A stretch of DNA of 64,000 bases from Planctomycetaceae bacterium (GCA_002709045.1 PAPJ01000035.1:41236-105235), one strand, 5' to 3'; numbered from the stretch's first letter, positions 18,269 to 27,232 are shown. Notes: generated by a model not told the origin, from the letters alone. Made by a program: numbers and translations.

Positions 18269-19498
18269 CTACTTGGCAATGTCGTAGCAGTGAATCAGGT
18301 CCTGATCTCGAACATATAGCTTTCCATTACTGATCACAGGATGCGTCCAGATCTTCCCACGCTGTGAGCGAATCGTGGATTGGGGAGCTAATGTAAATCT
18401 ACCATGCTCTTTATATCCTTCCGGAGAAGGCTCAAGCAGTACAACTTCACCAGTACTTTCGGACTGAGCGTATAAACGACCATCAGCAAAAGTCACAGCA
18501 CCTTTACCGAAAGTTTTATTGTTCCAAACCATTTCACCCGTCTTAAAATTCTGACATATCCAACCGGGACCATCTGAATACCCGTACAGGTATTCACCCA
18601 ACTTGACAACACCGCCGTGATGGTTCTTCATCACCGTATTACGATAAACGTCGGTTGCCTGATTACCGCTAACACTGACAAGTTTACATCCCACTCCATA
18701 ACCGGAAGAGATATAAACATCTGCTCCGCTAACGATAGGGGTTGGAATCGAGGCCACACGTCCTTCCCACTGGCTCTTCCAGGCCAATTTACCGGTCTCA
18801 GCAACGATACCAAATACGTGTTCGTGCGTCATCTGTACATACTGTTTCACTCCTCCCAACTCAACTGTCACCAAACTGGCGTACTGAGCACCGTCGGTAA
18901 TCTCCGAACTCTGCCAGATTTTACTTCCGTCTTTGGCGTTCACAGCCAACACTGAACCCTGTTGTCCGCCGGGCGTACAAATCACTTTATCTCCGTCAAC
19001 TGTTACGCTTTCACAATATCCCCAGTTCGGGCGACCGCCGCCAAAGTCAGCCATATTGATCTTCCAGTTTTCTTTTCCGGCAGCTGAAACTGAAACCAAT
19101 GCTCCAACTCCGGACAGAACATAGACATTTCCATTAGCTACAGTCGGAGTTGCACGCGGGCCATTGCCCCATCCGTTCTCCAGAATGTTACTCAGCGCCA
19201 ATAACCATTTCTCTTTCCCTGTGTTTGCATCAAGAGCCAGAAGGACTTCAGCATCACCGCGGGTACCCATGGTGTAGAGGATACCATCGGCAATCGCAAA
19301 GCTGGAATAACCCAAACCAGCATTATTGAATGTCCAAACCTTTGCAGGTCCATCGGCAGGCCACGATTGAAGCAGGCCGGTTTCTTTGGAGATTCCATCC
19401 CGTGAAGAACCTCTCCAGGTAGGCCAGTCTGCTGCTTCAGCAAAGCTGGCAAGCAGTACTCCCAGCAAAGCAAACATTGATAAAAACGACTTTGACAT
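18269..19498 (-). CDS. Secreted PQQ-type beta-propeller protein
   Basis: A 409-residue exported propeller. The signal peptide ends at SFAEA. Blades repeat motifs such as GLGYSSFAIADGILYTMG, DANTGKEKW, NAKDGSKIW and KTGEMVWNN. It starts with ADWPTWRG, typical of the planctomycete and verrucomicrobial outer-membrane assembly or quinoprotein-like group. There is no dehydrogenase catalytic motif. The ATG at 19498 has AGGAAT just upstream. The tRNA gene and a terminator follow on the same strand. Confidence 0.85.
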   Translation of the reverse strand: MSKSFLSMFALLGVLLASFAEAADWPTWRGSSRDGISKETGLLQSWPADGPAKVWTFNNAGLGYSSFAIADGILYTMGTRGDAEVLLALDANTGKEKWLLALSNILENGWGNGPRATPTVANGNVYVLSGVGALVSVSAAGKENWKINMADFGGGRPNWGYCESVTVDGDKVICTPGGQQGSVLAVNAKDGSKIWQSSEITDGAQYASLVTVELGGVKQYVQMTHEHVFGIVAETGKLAWKSQWEGRVASIPTPIVSGADVYISSGYGVGCKLVSVSGNQATDVYRNTVMKNHHGGVVKLGEYLYGYSDGPGWICQNFKTGEMVWNNKTFGKGAVTFADGRLYAQSESTGEVVLLEPSPEGYKEHGRFTLAPQSTIRSQRGKIWTHPVISNGKLYVRDQDLIHCYDIAK

Positions 19499-19692
19499 AT
19501 TCCTGTTCTCTCTAAAACTCTATCTGTAATACACGCTTTTCATACGACGCGGAGGACTGTTCAATTTAAAAGACTGGCACGCACGCCTTCTGTCATTGAT
19601 GTTACCATAGAAAGCACCGGTTTTCCTAGCGGGTATAAATACTGGCTATTTCCAAACACGCTCATCAAAACTATTTCGTTCATCCCATCGAT

Positions 19693-21417
19693 ATGACTGA
19701 TCAAGCCAATTCATACGAAGATCCTTTGAAAGCCTCAAGAATCAGTCGGACTGGGCGGTGGCTGGGGCCTGTTTTAGCCTGTTTACTGGCTCTGCTGCTT
19801 AAAACTCAGTCTGACATGCCGGCCACTGCTTTAGCCACGGCCTGCACCGTCGTTTTAATGGCAATCTGGTGGATTACGGAAGCCATTCCACTGGCTGCAA
19901 CTGCAATGCTGCCGCTCGCCCTTTTCCCCATCCTAGGTGTCGGGGCAAAGATGGCGGCCGCACCACAAATCAATCAGGCTGTCATCTGGGACCTTGATCA
20001 CCCTCGATTTGGTGAACCTTCCAATCATGCTCTGAATTCTCACAATCAACGAACTGCTTCAGGACAACTGATTCAAATCGCTAATCAGCAGGGCGTAGTC
20101 AAGTCAGACACGGGGCAAATCACAGTGCCACTTCGATTCATACGAGCTCAGAAACCGGCCAGTCTGTTTGAAGTTACCTCACGCAGTTATGCGAGCAAAT
20201 TTGTCTTTCTGATGATGGGCGGTTTTTTGCTGGGGATGGCCATTGAACGCTGGAATCTCCACAAAAGAATCGCACTGATAACCATTCTGGCATTAGGAAC
20301 GGAACCGGTCAGACTGATCGCGGGTTTTATGGCTACCACCGCTTTACTCAGTATGTGGATCAGCAATACCGCCACAACAGTAGTCATGCTTCCGATTGCT
20401 TTAAGTCTGATCACATTAATGCACGAAAAGAATCCACAGCTCGACAATTCACGACTTAATAACTTTGCGGCTTGTCTACTACTGTGTATTGCCTACTCGG
20501 CATCGGTGGGCGGGCTTGGCACTTTTCTAGGTACTCCAACCAATCTCCTGCTTCGTGATATTCTTGAGCAAAGCGGAATTGAAATCAGTTTTGGTCAGTG
20601 GATGGCATTTGGATTACCCTCGGCCATAATTTTTCTTTTCATTATTTGGTTACTGATGACAAAGGTGATCTTTAAAATCAGTCTGCCAAAGTTGGAAGGT
20701 GGCAAACAACTGATTCAGGATGAACTAAAAAAACTTGGCGCGATGAGTAAACCTGAAAAAACAATTGCAACGCTCTTTAGCGTGACTGCGATACTCTGGA
20801 TAACTCGCAGTTTCTTCACCAAATGGATCTGGCTACAGCAACTCTATCCAAACATTGTCTATATAGACGACACCGTAATTGCTATAACAGCTTCACTGCT
20901 GTTGTTTGTGATACCCGCTTTTGGTCATCCCGGTGAGGCCTTAATGGACTGGAAAACTGCCAACCGACTTCCTTGGGGAGTACTACTGCTGTTCGGTGGC
21001 GGTCTTGCACTGGCGGGGGCCGTTAAATCGACCGGGCTTGGAGCAATCATCTGCGATGCTGTTACTCCGTCCGGAACCACAGCCATTCTGGTAATCATGT
21101 TTGTCGTTACGGCGGCGATGATTTTTATGACCGAGGTTACAAGCAACACGGCTACCGCTGCATTAATACTGCCGTTGCTGGTAACACTCGCCGGCAATCT
21201 TCAAATTGACCCCAAACTGCTGCTAATCCCGGCAACGCTGGCGGCCAGTTGTGCGTTTATGTTACCTGTGGCAACTCCTCCCAATGCAATCGTATTTGCC
21301 GCCGGTCAAACCACGATTGCGCAGATGGCTCGTGCCGGGTTGATATTAAACTTGGTTTCTATCGTGTTACTTCCGCTGTTGACTTATATTATTGGGCAAC
21401 TCGTGTTCGGGTTTTAA
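19693..21417 (+). CDS. SLC13/DASS-family anion:sodium symporter with an unusual N-terminal loop insertion
   Basis: A divalent-anion carrier of 574 residues with about eleven to twelve helices. Family motifs are ITEAIPLAATAMLPLALFP, SNTATTVVMLPIA in the first half and TEVTSNTATAALILPLLV in the second (the paired SNT sodium/substrate sites), and LPVATPPNAIVFA near the end. Substrates in the family are C4 dicarboxylates, citrate or sulfate. Between the second helix and the usual FVFLMMGGFLLGMA, about 75 hydrophilic residues (roughly 80-155) are inserted. A 19-base tandem duplication starts over its last codons. Confidence 0.88.
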   Translation: MTDQANSYEDPLKASRISRTGRWLGPVLACLLALLLKTQSDMPATALATACTVVLMAIWWITEAIPLAATAMLPLALFPILGVGAKMAAAPQINQAVIWDLDHPRFGEPSNHALNSHNQRTASGQLIQIANQQGVVKSDTGQITVPLRFIRAQKPASLFEVTSRSYASKFVFLMMGGFLLGMAIERWNLHKRIALITILALGTEPVRLIAGFMATTALLSMWISNTATTVVMLPIALSLITLMHEKNPQLDNSRLNNFAACLLLCIAYSASVGGLGTFLGTPTNLLLRDILEQSGIEISFGQWMAFGLPSAIIFLFIIWLLMTKVIFKISLPKLEGGKQLIQDELKKLGAMSKPEKTIATLFSVTAILWITRSFFTKWIWLQQLYPNIVYIDDTVIAITASLLLFVIPAFGHPGEALMDWKTANRLPWGVLLLFGGGLALAGAVKSTGLGAIICDAVTPSGTTAILVIMFVVTAAMIFMTEVTSNTATAALILPLLVTLAGNLQIDPKLLLIPATLAASCAFMLPVATPPNAIVFAAGQTTIAQMARAGLILNLVSIVLLPLLTYIIGQLVFGF

Positions 21418-21438
21418 AATCGTGTTCGGGTTTTAAAA
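21401..21438. repeat. 19-bp tandem duplication covering a stop codon
   Basis: The unit TCGTGTTCGGGTTTTAAAA occurs twice head to tail (21401-21419 and 21420-21438), without any mismatch. The first copy contains the last codons and the TAA stop of the SLC13 gene, so the second copy lies in the short gap before kdsB. It looks like a recent slippage event. Confidence 0.9.
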
Positions 21439-21468
21439 TCCAAATCGTGCATCATTCAAGGATGAATT

Positions 21469-22221
21469 ATGATGACCAGTTTTATTGTCATACCGGCCCG
21501 CCTGCATTCGACCCGGCTAGCAGAGAAACTACTTCTGGCAGAAACCGGAAAACCGTTAATTCAACACACCTATGAATCCGCTCAAAAGGCCCGTCGGCCC
21601 TCAGGGATCATCGTAGCAACGGATGATAAAAAAATCGTCGCGGCGGTCGAAGCCTTTGCCGGTACGGTTGTCATGACTGACCCGGCGGCAGCAAGTGGAA
21701 CAGACCGGGTGGCTGAAGTCGCACAAAATCTTCCCGATGTCGAGATTATTGTCAATGTTCAGGGTGACGAACCGGACATTTCTGCCGATGCCATCGATAC
21801 GGTCGTCGAACTACTGGAAAATAATCCCGCAGCCGTGATGGCTACGCTGGCAACTCCTATTCGAAGGAAAGCACAGCTGGAAGATCCGGCCTGCGTCAAA
21901 GTTGTGTTTGACCATCAGCAACGTGCGATGTACTTCAGCCGAAGCATTATTCCTCACGCCAGAAAGTGGGATGACCGCCTGCTGGAAAGCGAACCGGCTC
22001 ATTTTTATCAGCATATCGGGCTCTATGCCTACCGACGGGATTTCCTCTTATCACTAACGGATTTACCACAATCTGAAGTGGAAAAAATGGAAAGTCTCGA
22101 GCAATTACGAGTCCTGTCTCACGGGTATACGATCCTTGTTGGAGTGATCCAAGAAACTTCTATCGGAATTGATACCCAAGAAGACTATGACGCGTTTGTC
22201 AGATTGCAAAGAAATCGTTAG
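21469..22221 (+). CDS. kdsB: 3-deoxy-manno-octulosonate cytidylyltransferase
   Basis: Activates Kdo as CMP-Kdo for lipopolysaccharide synthesis. The nucleotide-binding start IPARLHSTRLAEKLL, the motif VNVQGDEPDI, and the late region QEDYD agree with KdsB. The length of 250 residues is normal. AAGGA lies about 6 bases before the tandem ATG at 21469/21472. Its presence argues for a Kdo-containing outer membrane. It follows the SLC13 gene by about 50 bases and may share its transcript. Confidence 0.93.
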   Translation: MMTSFIVIPARLHSTRLAEKLLLAETGKPLIQHTYESAQKARRPSGIIVATDDKKIVAAVEAFAGTVVMTDPAAASGTDRVAEVAQNLPDVEIIVNVQGDEPDISADAIDTVVELLENNPAAVMATLATPIRRKAQLEDPACVKVVFDHQQRAMYFSRSIIPHARKWDDRLLESEPAHFYQHIGLYAYRRDFLLSLTDLPQSEVEKMESLEQLRVLSHGYTILVGVIQETSIGIDTQEDYDAFVRLQRNR

Positions 22222-22420
22222 AATTGTCGAGTTGTGAAAGATTGGTAATGAATTCAATAAGCAGGATAATGAATCCAAAGCAAATTAATTCGACGACTTT
22301 CAGAATCGACAAAAGGAAAATTAAAGGCAGAACAAGGGACGTTTTCGCCGTTATCAGCATCGTCGTTGATCGACCGGTGTTGAGTAAAAATCCTGAATGG
22401 AATCATATCTGAGAAATTCA
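22222..22420. other. Gap upstream of pyrG
   Basis: An AT-rich region without Shine-Dalgarno support for any ORF. A 62-codon frame at 22224-22412 has no recognisable content. I see no pyrimidine-attenuator hairpin. Confidence 0.3.
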
Positions 22421-24088
22421 ATGACCAAGCATATATTTGTTACCGGTGGTGTTGTTAGTTCTTTGGGGAAAGGGCTGACTAGTGCTTCGATTGGGTTGCT
22501 TCTTGAGCAACGTGGCCTGAGCGTCAAAATGCAAAAATTAGATCCCTATATCAATGTGGATCCCGGCACGATGAGTCCCTACCAGCATGGTGAAGTCTAC
22601 GTACTGGACGACGGAAGCGAAACCGATCTCGATCTCGGTCACTATGAACGATTTACCAACAGCCCGCTAACGCGTGACTCAAACTACACGACCGGGCAAA
22701 TCTATCTGGCGGTAATCGAGAAAGAGCGACAGGGTGAATTCCTGGGGAAAACGGTTCAGGTAATCCCTCATATCACCAATGAAATCAAAAACGTTGTCAA
22801 ACGCCTTGTCGATAATGACACAGACATCGTGATTACGGAAATCGGAGGTACTGTCGGAGACATCGAGAGCCAGCCATTTTTGGAAGCTATTCGCCAGTTT
22901 TCACAGGATGTAGGTAAGGAAAACTGCCTTTACATTCACCTTACATTGGTTCCCTATCTCAAAGCTGCGGGTGAGCTGAAAACAAAACCGACTCAGCACA
23001 GCGTCGGTCAACTTCGTGAGATCGGTATTCAGCCGGATATTCTGATCTGCCGTACTGAACAGGGAATCAGTCGGGAAGACTGTGAGAAGATCTCTCTGTT
23101 CTGCAATGTTCCGCTAGATGCTGTTATTGAAGAGAAAGACATGGACTTCTCCATCTATGAAGTTCCACTAGCTCTGAGAGAACGGAAACTCGATGAACTA
23201 ATCACCGACCGCCTAGGGTTAAGTGCTCCTGACGCTGATCTGGATGACTGGAAAACGCTACTCCATGACCTGCGTAATCCTCAACAGGAAATAAGCATTG
23301 CCGTGGTAGGCAAGTATGCCGAACACAAAGATGCATATAAGTCTATTTATGAAGCACTGGATCATGCAGGAATTCATAATCGGGCTCAGGTCAGAATCGT
23401 ACCGATCCAAAGTGAATTAGTAGAGCACGAAGGTCCTGAACGCTTACTATCTGGCTTTGATGGAATTTTAGTTCCCGGCGGATTCGGAGAACGAGGTATT
23501 GAAGGGAAAGTTCAATCCATTCGATTTGCCCGCGAACGGGAAATACCATTTTTTGGAATCTGTCTGGGAATGCAGACTGCATGCATCGAGTTTGGCAGAA
23601 ACGTTGTCAATCTGGACAACGCACACTCAACCGAATTCGACAAAAATACACCTCACCCCGTCATTTGTTTGCTGGATGAACAAAAGAATATTACCGACAT
23701 GGGGGGAACCATGCGATTGGGTGCACAGCCTTGCGTGCTTGAACAAGGAAGCAGAGCTAGCGATTGCTACCAACAGGATCAAGTTGCTGAAAGACACCGT
23801 CATCGCTATGAATTCAATCATGTTTATCGTAGCCAGTTTGCAGCTCACGGTATGATTGTCTCCGGAACAAGCCCGGACGGATTATTACCTGAGATCGTGG
23901 AAATCCCTCAACACCCGTGGTTTTTAGCTGTCCAATTTCATCCGGAATTCAAGTCCAAGCCAACGCATTCACACCCGTTATTCGCCGGATTTATTGAAGC
24001 AGCGATTAAGCGTCGCTTATCTCGTACTGATAATCAGGTTGAACAGGATGCCGAGCAGCAGGTGGAATCTCTCGACACCTTTGAATAA
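22421..24088 (+). CDS. pyrG: CTP synthase
   Basis: Converts UTP to CTP with glutamine as nitrogen donor. The synthetase domain begins [25 protein letters not shown] (P-loop) and includes [15 protein letters not shown] and the HYERF region. The C-terminal glutaminase has VPGGFGERG, the nucleophile region FFGICLGMQ, and the late catalytic [12 protein letters not shown] short tail rich in Gln/Glu follows. The length of 556 residues fits. The ATG at 22421 is the conserved start; an upstream in-frame ATG at 22397 would add eight residues. Confidence 0.96.
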   Translation: MTKHIFVTGGVVSSLGKGLTSASIGLLLEQRGLSVKMQKLDPYINVDPGTMSPYQHGEVYVLDDGSETDLDLGHYERFTNSPLTRDSNYTTGQIYLAVIEKERQGEFLGKTVQVIPHITNEIKNVVKRLVDNDTDIVITEIGGTVGDIESQPFLEAIRQFSQDVGKENCLYIHLTLVPYLKAAGELKTKPTQHSVGQLREIGIQPDILICRTEQGISREDCEKISLFCNVPLDAVIEEKDMDFSIYEVPLALRERKLDELITDRLGLSAPDADLDDWKTLLHDLRNPQQEISIAVVGKYAEHKDAYKSIYEALDHAGIHNRAQVRIVPIQSELVEHEGPERLLSGFDGILVPGGFGERGIEGKVQSIRFAREREIPFFGICLGMQTACIEFGRNVVNLDNAHSTEFDKNTPHPVICLLDEQKNITDMGGTMRLGAQPCVLEQGSRASDCYQQDQVAERHRHRYEFNHVYRSQFAAHGMIVSGTSPDGLLPEIVEIPQHPWFLAVQFHPEFKSKPTHSHPLFAGFIEAAIKRRLSRTDNQVEQDAEQQVESLDTFE

Positions 24089-24224
24089 GCCCTTGGCTGC
24101 TTTTACTAGTCGTACTTAGCTGACTATTGCTAATTGTCTTGACGATTCCCTTCAGCGCCTCGTGTGTTTCTGTTCTGTTGGTATATATTAGGAATGCAGG
24201 AAACAAAACAGGAGAATCCAACGC

Positions 24225-24767
24225 ATGTCAGAAACACCAAACCCAATTGAAGAAGAAACACAACCTGAAGAAAAAGAGACCGAGGTCACAAAATCGACTG
24301 TCGAAGAACAGCCGACATCGCAATCCGATAGTGATCCGCTAAATGAAGAGCAGGTTGATGACTCTGAAACCCCAAAGACATCTGAACCGATGAAAGAAGA
24401 AATTCAATCTGAAGAAACAGAGTCAGAGGTCGCAGAATCAACTACCGAAGAACAACCGGCACCGCAACCCAATAGCGAGCAGCTAAGTGAAAATCAGGTT
24501 GATGAACTGGAAAATGTTGAGTTTCCTGATGCTAGTTTCGACATGCTGCTTATGCAGCATCACACTCAGGCAATGCTTGCAATGGGTATGATCCCTGATC
24601 CTGCGACTGGTCAAGTAATCAAGAACAAGTCGGCTGCTAAATTTCACATCGACATGCTGGGAATCATTCAGGAACGCACCAAAGGAAATCTCAATCAGGG
24701 GGAAGAAGAAGCTCTCAACGGCGTCCTGCATAATCTGCGGATGATGTTTGTAGAAGTCAATAAGTAA
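24225..24767 (+). CDS. DUF1844 protein with a duplicated acidic N-terminus
   Basis: A 180-residue cytoplasmic protein. The C-terminal 80 residues (FDMLLMQHHTQAMLAMGM..., KFHIDMLGIIQERT, LHNLRMMFVEV) match the DUF1844 domain, whose role is unknown. The first 95 residues are acidic and low in complexity and consist of two copies of a roughly 40-residue unit with EETQPEEKETEV and EEIQSEETESEV starts and EEQPTSQ/EEQPAPQ middles, pointing to an internal duplication. AGGAGA precedes the ATG at 24225. uvrC follows after 14 bases. Confidence 0.85.
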   Translation: MSETPNPIEEETQPEEKETEVTKSTVEEQPTSQSDSDPLNEEQVDDSETPKTSEPMKEEIQSEETESEVAESTTEEQPAPQPNSEQLSENQVDELENVEFPDASFDMLLMQHHTQAMLAMGMIPDPATGQVIKNKSAAKFHIDMLGIIQERTKGNLNQGEEEALNGVLHNLRMMFVEVNK

Positions 24768-24781
24768 GCTCGCTATCGATA

Positions 24782-26188
24782 ATGAGTGAAAATGTCTCAC
24801 AGCGCGATTCTGAGGGTACTCCGGCAGATAAGCAGGAAAATCCACGTCAGTTCGAAGGTGTCCTGAACGACGACACGTACGCCGGCTGGCGGCGTGCTGG
24901 AATCAAGGTGCGCCATTTTCCGAAGACTTCCGGTGTCTATCTTATGAAAGATAACGTAGGGCGCGTGATCTACATTGGCAAAGCCAAGAATTTGAGAAGT
25001 CGGGCAGGAAGTTATTTCTCTAAACGCTCGATCGACGACACCCGCATTTCAAACTGGCTCCATGAAATCCATGACATCGATTTTATGGAATGTGCCAGCG
25101 AAGTCGATGCTTTGCTTACAGAAGCTCGGCTGATTAAGGATATTCAGCCGCCATACAATAAAGAGCAACGTGATGACAAATCGTTCCCGTATATTATGAT
25201 TACTAATCGCGAAGACTATCCGCGTGTTGAAGTAACCAGAGAACCACCGGATAAGAATGCTCGTCTCTACGGTCCCTTTACCAGCGCCGGAGCACTTAAT
25301 GGAGCGTTAAGCGTTTTACAGCGCATCTTTAAATTTCGCAACTGTTCTCTAGACATTGATGTAGGTGACGAGAAATGGCAATGGTACCGTCCCTGCCTGC
25401 TCGCCGCTATTGACCAGTGCTCTGCCCCCTGCAATCTGCAAATCACTAAAGAAGACTACGCTAAAGACATCCGTCGGCTGCAAATGGTTCTCGACGGCAA
25501 GAAAACTCGACTGCTGCAGGGAATGGAAAAGGAAATGCAGGCCGCTTCGAAAGAACTTAATTTCGAATTAGCCGCAAAACTCCGCGATGAAATCAAAATG
25601 CTCGAGTCACTGGACCGGCGCGGTAACCTTGATACTCACGAACAACCTGAGGTCTTTTATACAGATCCCCGTAAGGGGGTCGCTGGCCTCAAGAAAGTGC
25701 TCGGTCTTGATAACGAACCCCGAACAATCGAGGGCGTTGATATTGCTCATCTTGGTGGCTCTGAAACCGTTGCCAGTCTGGTTCAATTCATTGACGGTCT
25801 GCCGTTCAAGCCAGGCTATCGCAGATTCCGTATCAACGATGTAGACGGTGTGGATGACTTCCGCAGTATCTATGAAGTGGTTAGCAGACGGTTTAAAAGA
25901 CTGTCCGAAGATAACGAATTATTTCCTGACATTCTTTTAATCGATGGTGGCAAGGGACAATTGAGTGCAGCGGTAGCGGCATTTCGGGATATCAATGTTG
26001 ATCCCCCAGTCCTTCTTTCAATCGCCAAAAAAGAAGAACTGATTCATCGCCCCGATGAAGATGAACCACTTCGGCTCAGTCGCAATTCATATGCACTGAG
26101 ATTACTGCAGTATATTCGCGATGAAAGCCACCGGTTTGCTCAACACTACCATCACATTCTGCGACGCAAGAAAGTCATTCCTGACTGA
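24782..26188 (+). CDS. uvrC: UvrC-type excinuclease subunit lacking the HhH tail
   Basis: The nuclease of nucleotide-excision repair that cuts on both sides of the lesion. The N-terminal GIY-YIG domain has SGVYLMKDNVGRVIYIGKAKNLRSR (about residues 50-75). A UvrB-binding helix pair is near 225-265 (MEKEMQAASKELNFELAAKLRDE). The RNase-H-like endonuclease region follows (GVDIAHLGG, LIDGGKGQLSAA, RDESHRFAQHYH). At 468 residues it ends right after that domain, so the tandem helix-hairpin-helix seen in E. coli UvrC (about 610 residues) is missing. No frame-shifted continuation follows. Confidence 0.88.
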   Translation: MSENVSQRDSEGTPADKQENPRQFEGVLNDDTYAGWRRAGIKVRHFPKTSGVYLMKDNVGRVIYIGKAKNLRSRAGSYFSKRSIDDTRISNWLHEIHDIDFMECASEVDALLTEARLIKDIQPPYNKEQRDDKSFPYIMITNREDYPRVEVTREPPDKNARLYGPFTSAGALNGALSVLQRIFKFRNCSLDIDVGDEKWQWYRPCLLAAIDQCSAPCNLQITKEDYAKDIRRLQMVLDGKKTRLLQGMEKEMQAASKELNFELAAKLRDEIKMLESLDRRGNLDTHEQPEVFYTDPRKGVAGLKKVLGLDNEPRTIEGVDIAHLGGSETVASLVQFIDGLPFKPGYRRFRINDVDGVDDFRSIYEVVSRRFKRLSEDNELFPDILLIDGGKGQLSAAVAAFRDINVDPPVLLSIAKKEELIHRPDEDEPLRLSRNSYALRLLQYIRDESHRFAQHYHHILRRKKVIPD

Positions 26189-26305
26189 TTTTGGTAAGTT
26201 TCGATTGAACATTGTACTTCCGGAAAACTTATCTCCAGTTTCACTGTAATTAAAGCCTGCGCAAAAACAGCTAAGGCTTTTACCTCTAATTCTCGTACAC
26301 GCTCT

Positions 26306-26322
26306 GTGGGTTTTCTACCCAC
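26306..26322. promoter_or_regulatory. Candidate MraZ-type operator, site 1
   Basis: GTGGG TTTTCTA CCCAC: a perfect 5-bp inverted repeat with a 7-base AT-rich centre ending TA. It is the first of three near-identical palindromes upstream of the MraZ-like gene and lies 276 bases before its start. No T-run follows, so it is not a terminator. Confidence 0.5.
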
Positions 26323-26447
26323 ACATTTATTAGTCGTGCCGACCTTCTGATTGTAGATCTTTGAACTTCCAGCGAAAAAACCACAAGTTCATTCGTTTTT
26401 AACCTGAAATCACTTGCAATCTCCACGGAGATGAATAAACTCAAATT

Positions 26448-26464
26448 GTGGGATAAATACCCAC
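26448..26464. promoter_or_regulatory. Candidate MraZ-type operator, site 2
   Basis: GTGGG ATAAATA CCCAC, the same geometry as site 1 with the same TA before the right arm. It is followed 41 bases later by site 3, close to four helical turns, so both would lie on the same DNA face. Confidence 0.6.
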
Positions 26465-26488
26465 TAAGTTTATATTTATGTGTTTTTA

Positions 26489-26505
26489 GTGGGTTATTTA
26501 CCCAT
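26489..26505. promoter_or_regulatory. Candidate MraZ-type operator, site 3
   Basis: GTGGG TTATTTA CCCAT, one arm mismatch at the last base. It lies 93 bases before the ATG of the MraZ-like gene, within the likely promoter/leader zone. Confidence 0.6.
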
Positions 26506-26597
26506 TCAATGGAAGCGTGAATAAGTTGTGAAGGTGCAGGGAGGCATCGTGACCACGTTGGAATTAACTACGTCGAAGAGGCAAATAAGACGACGCA

Positions 26598-27083
26598 ATG
26601 TCTGCTCACGAAACGCTATTAATTGGCGAACACCGACGCACCCTCGATCAACGGTATCGGCTTTCGATTCCTTCCGACCTATCCGAGCAGATTCAAACCT
26701 CGGGGCCGGAACTGATACTTGCCAAGGAACGCCCTGGCTGTCTAAGCCTGTGGAATGCCAATCCCTGGGAATCTCACCTGAATCGTGGAATCACATGGGT
26801 GACCGACAAGCTGAAGGCCGGAAAACTGGAGCAACAAACCAATCAGGTATTACAACTGGGTCGCTTACTCAGTACTCGGCATACTCCTCTACAACTTGCC
26901 GGTCGTGGTCGACTCGTGATCCCCGAAGGATTTCGGGAATTTCTGGGGGTCGAACCGGGGGGAACACTATTTGTTGTGGGAGCATCGGTCAGTGTGGAGC
27001 TTTGGCATCCGGAACGATGGGTCGAGTACTTGAATCAACAGATGCCGGAATTCAGGGAGCTATTTGACGAACTAAGCAACTAA
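26598..27083 (+). CDS. MraZ-family transcriptional regulator
   Basis: A 161-residue protein with two AbrB/SpoVT-like swapped-hairpin units, the MraZ architecture: LDQRYRLSIPSDLSEQI in unit 1 and LAGRGRLVIPEGFREFLG in unit 2, followed by VSVELWHPERW, the equivalent of the MraZ FELW segment. MraZ normally represses the division and wall cluster; here there is no mraW, fts or mur gene next to it. An in-frame TAA 12 bases upstream fixes ATG 26598 as the start, and no good Shine-Dalgarno site is near. Three GTGGG palindromes lie upstream, and a structured RNA candidate follows. Confidence 0.85.
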   Translation: MSAHETLLIGEHRRTLDQRYRLSIPSDLSEQIQTSGPELILAKERPGCLSLWNANPWESHLNRGITWVTDKLKAGKLEQQTNQVLQLGRLLSTRHTPLQLAGRGRLVIPEGFREFLGVEPGGTLFVVGASVSVELWHPERWVEYLNQQMPEFRELFDELSN

Positions 27084-27097
27084 CAAACAAAACAACC

Positions 27098-27232
27098 AGC
27101 CCGTATACAATACGATATTTTATTAAGTGAACCGCATTATCTGGGTCTCTCTTGTTGGGAAGCAAGTAAACCACGGATGGGTTTAAGTGGCACGGAAGCT
27201 ACAAAGTCATCGTATTGTATCGGGCTTTTTTA
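27098..27232 (+). ncRNA. Candidate structured RNA closed by a terminator stem
   Basis: AGCCCG-T-ATACAATACGAT (27098-27116) pairs with ATCGTATTGTAT-CGGGCT (27209-27226): 18 pairs with one bulged base, followed by a T-run at 27226-27231. Inside, CTTGTT-GGGA-AGCAAG forms a hairpin with a GNRA-type loop, GTGGC/GCTAC forms another, and TAAACC/GGTTTA can pair. Pairing of the ends before a T-run suggests a discrete RNA of about 130 nt rather than a plain terminator. It has no SRP or 6S signature that I recognise. It could also be a leader of the downstream RNase HII-like gene. Confidence 0.45.

Noticed and set aside
22224..22412. 62-codon open frame before pyrG
   Set aside because: No Shine-Dalgarno site, no recognisable content and it overlaps the pyrG leader.
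24782..26188. UvrC shortened by a frameshift
   Set aside because: No HhH-like sequence in any frame just beyond the stop.
26306..26505. GTGGG palindromes as terminators of uvrC
   Set aside because: The stems are only 5 bp and no T-run follows any of them; the conserved spacer argues for operators.
26528..27067. Plus-strand open frame overlapping the MraZ-like gene
   Set aside because: It is another frame of the MraZ gene; the MraZ frame has clear AbrB-type motifs.
27098..27232. Assignment of the structured RNA as SRP RNA or 6S RNA
   Set aside because: The conserved SRP internal loop and the 6S bubble are not seen.
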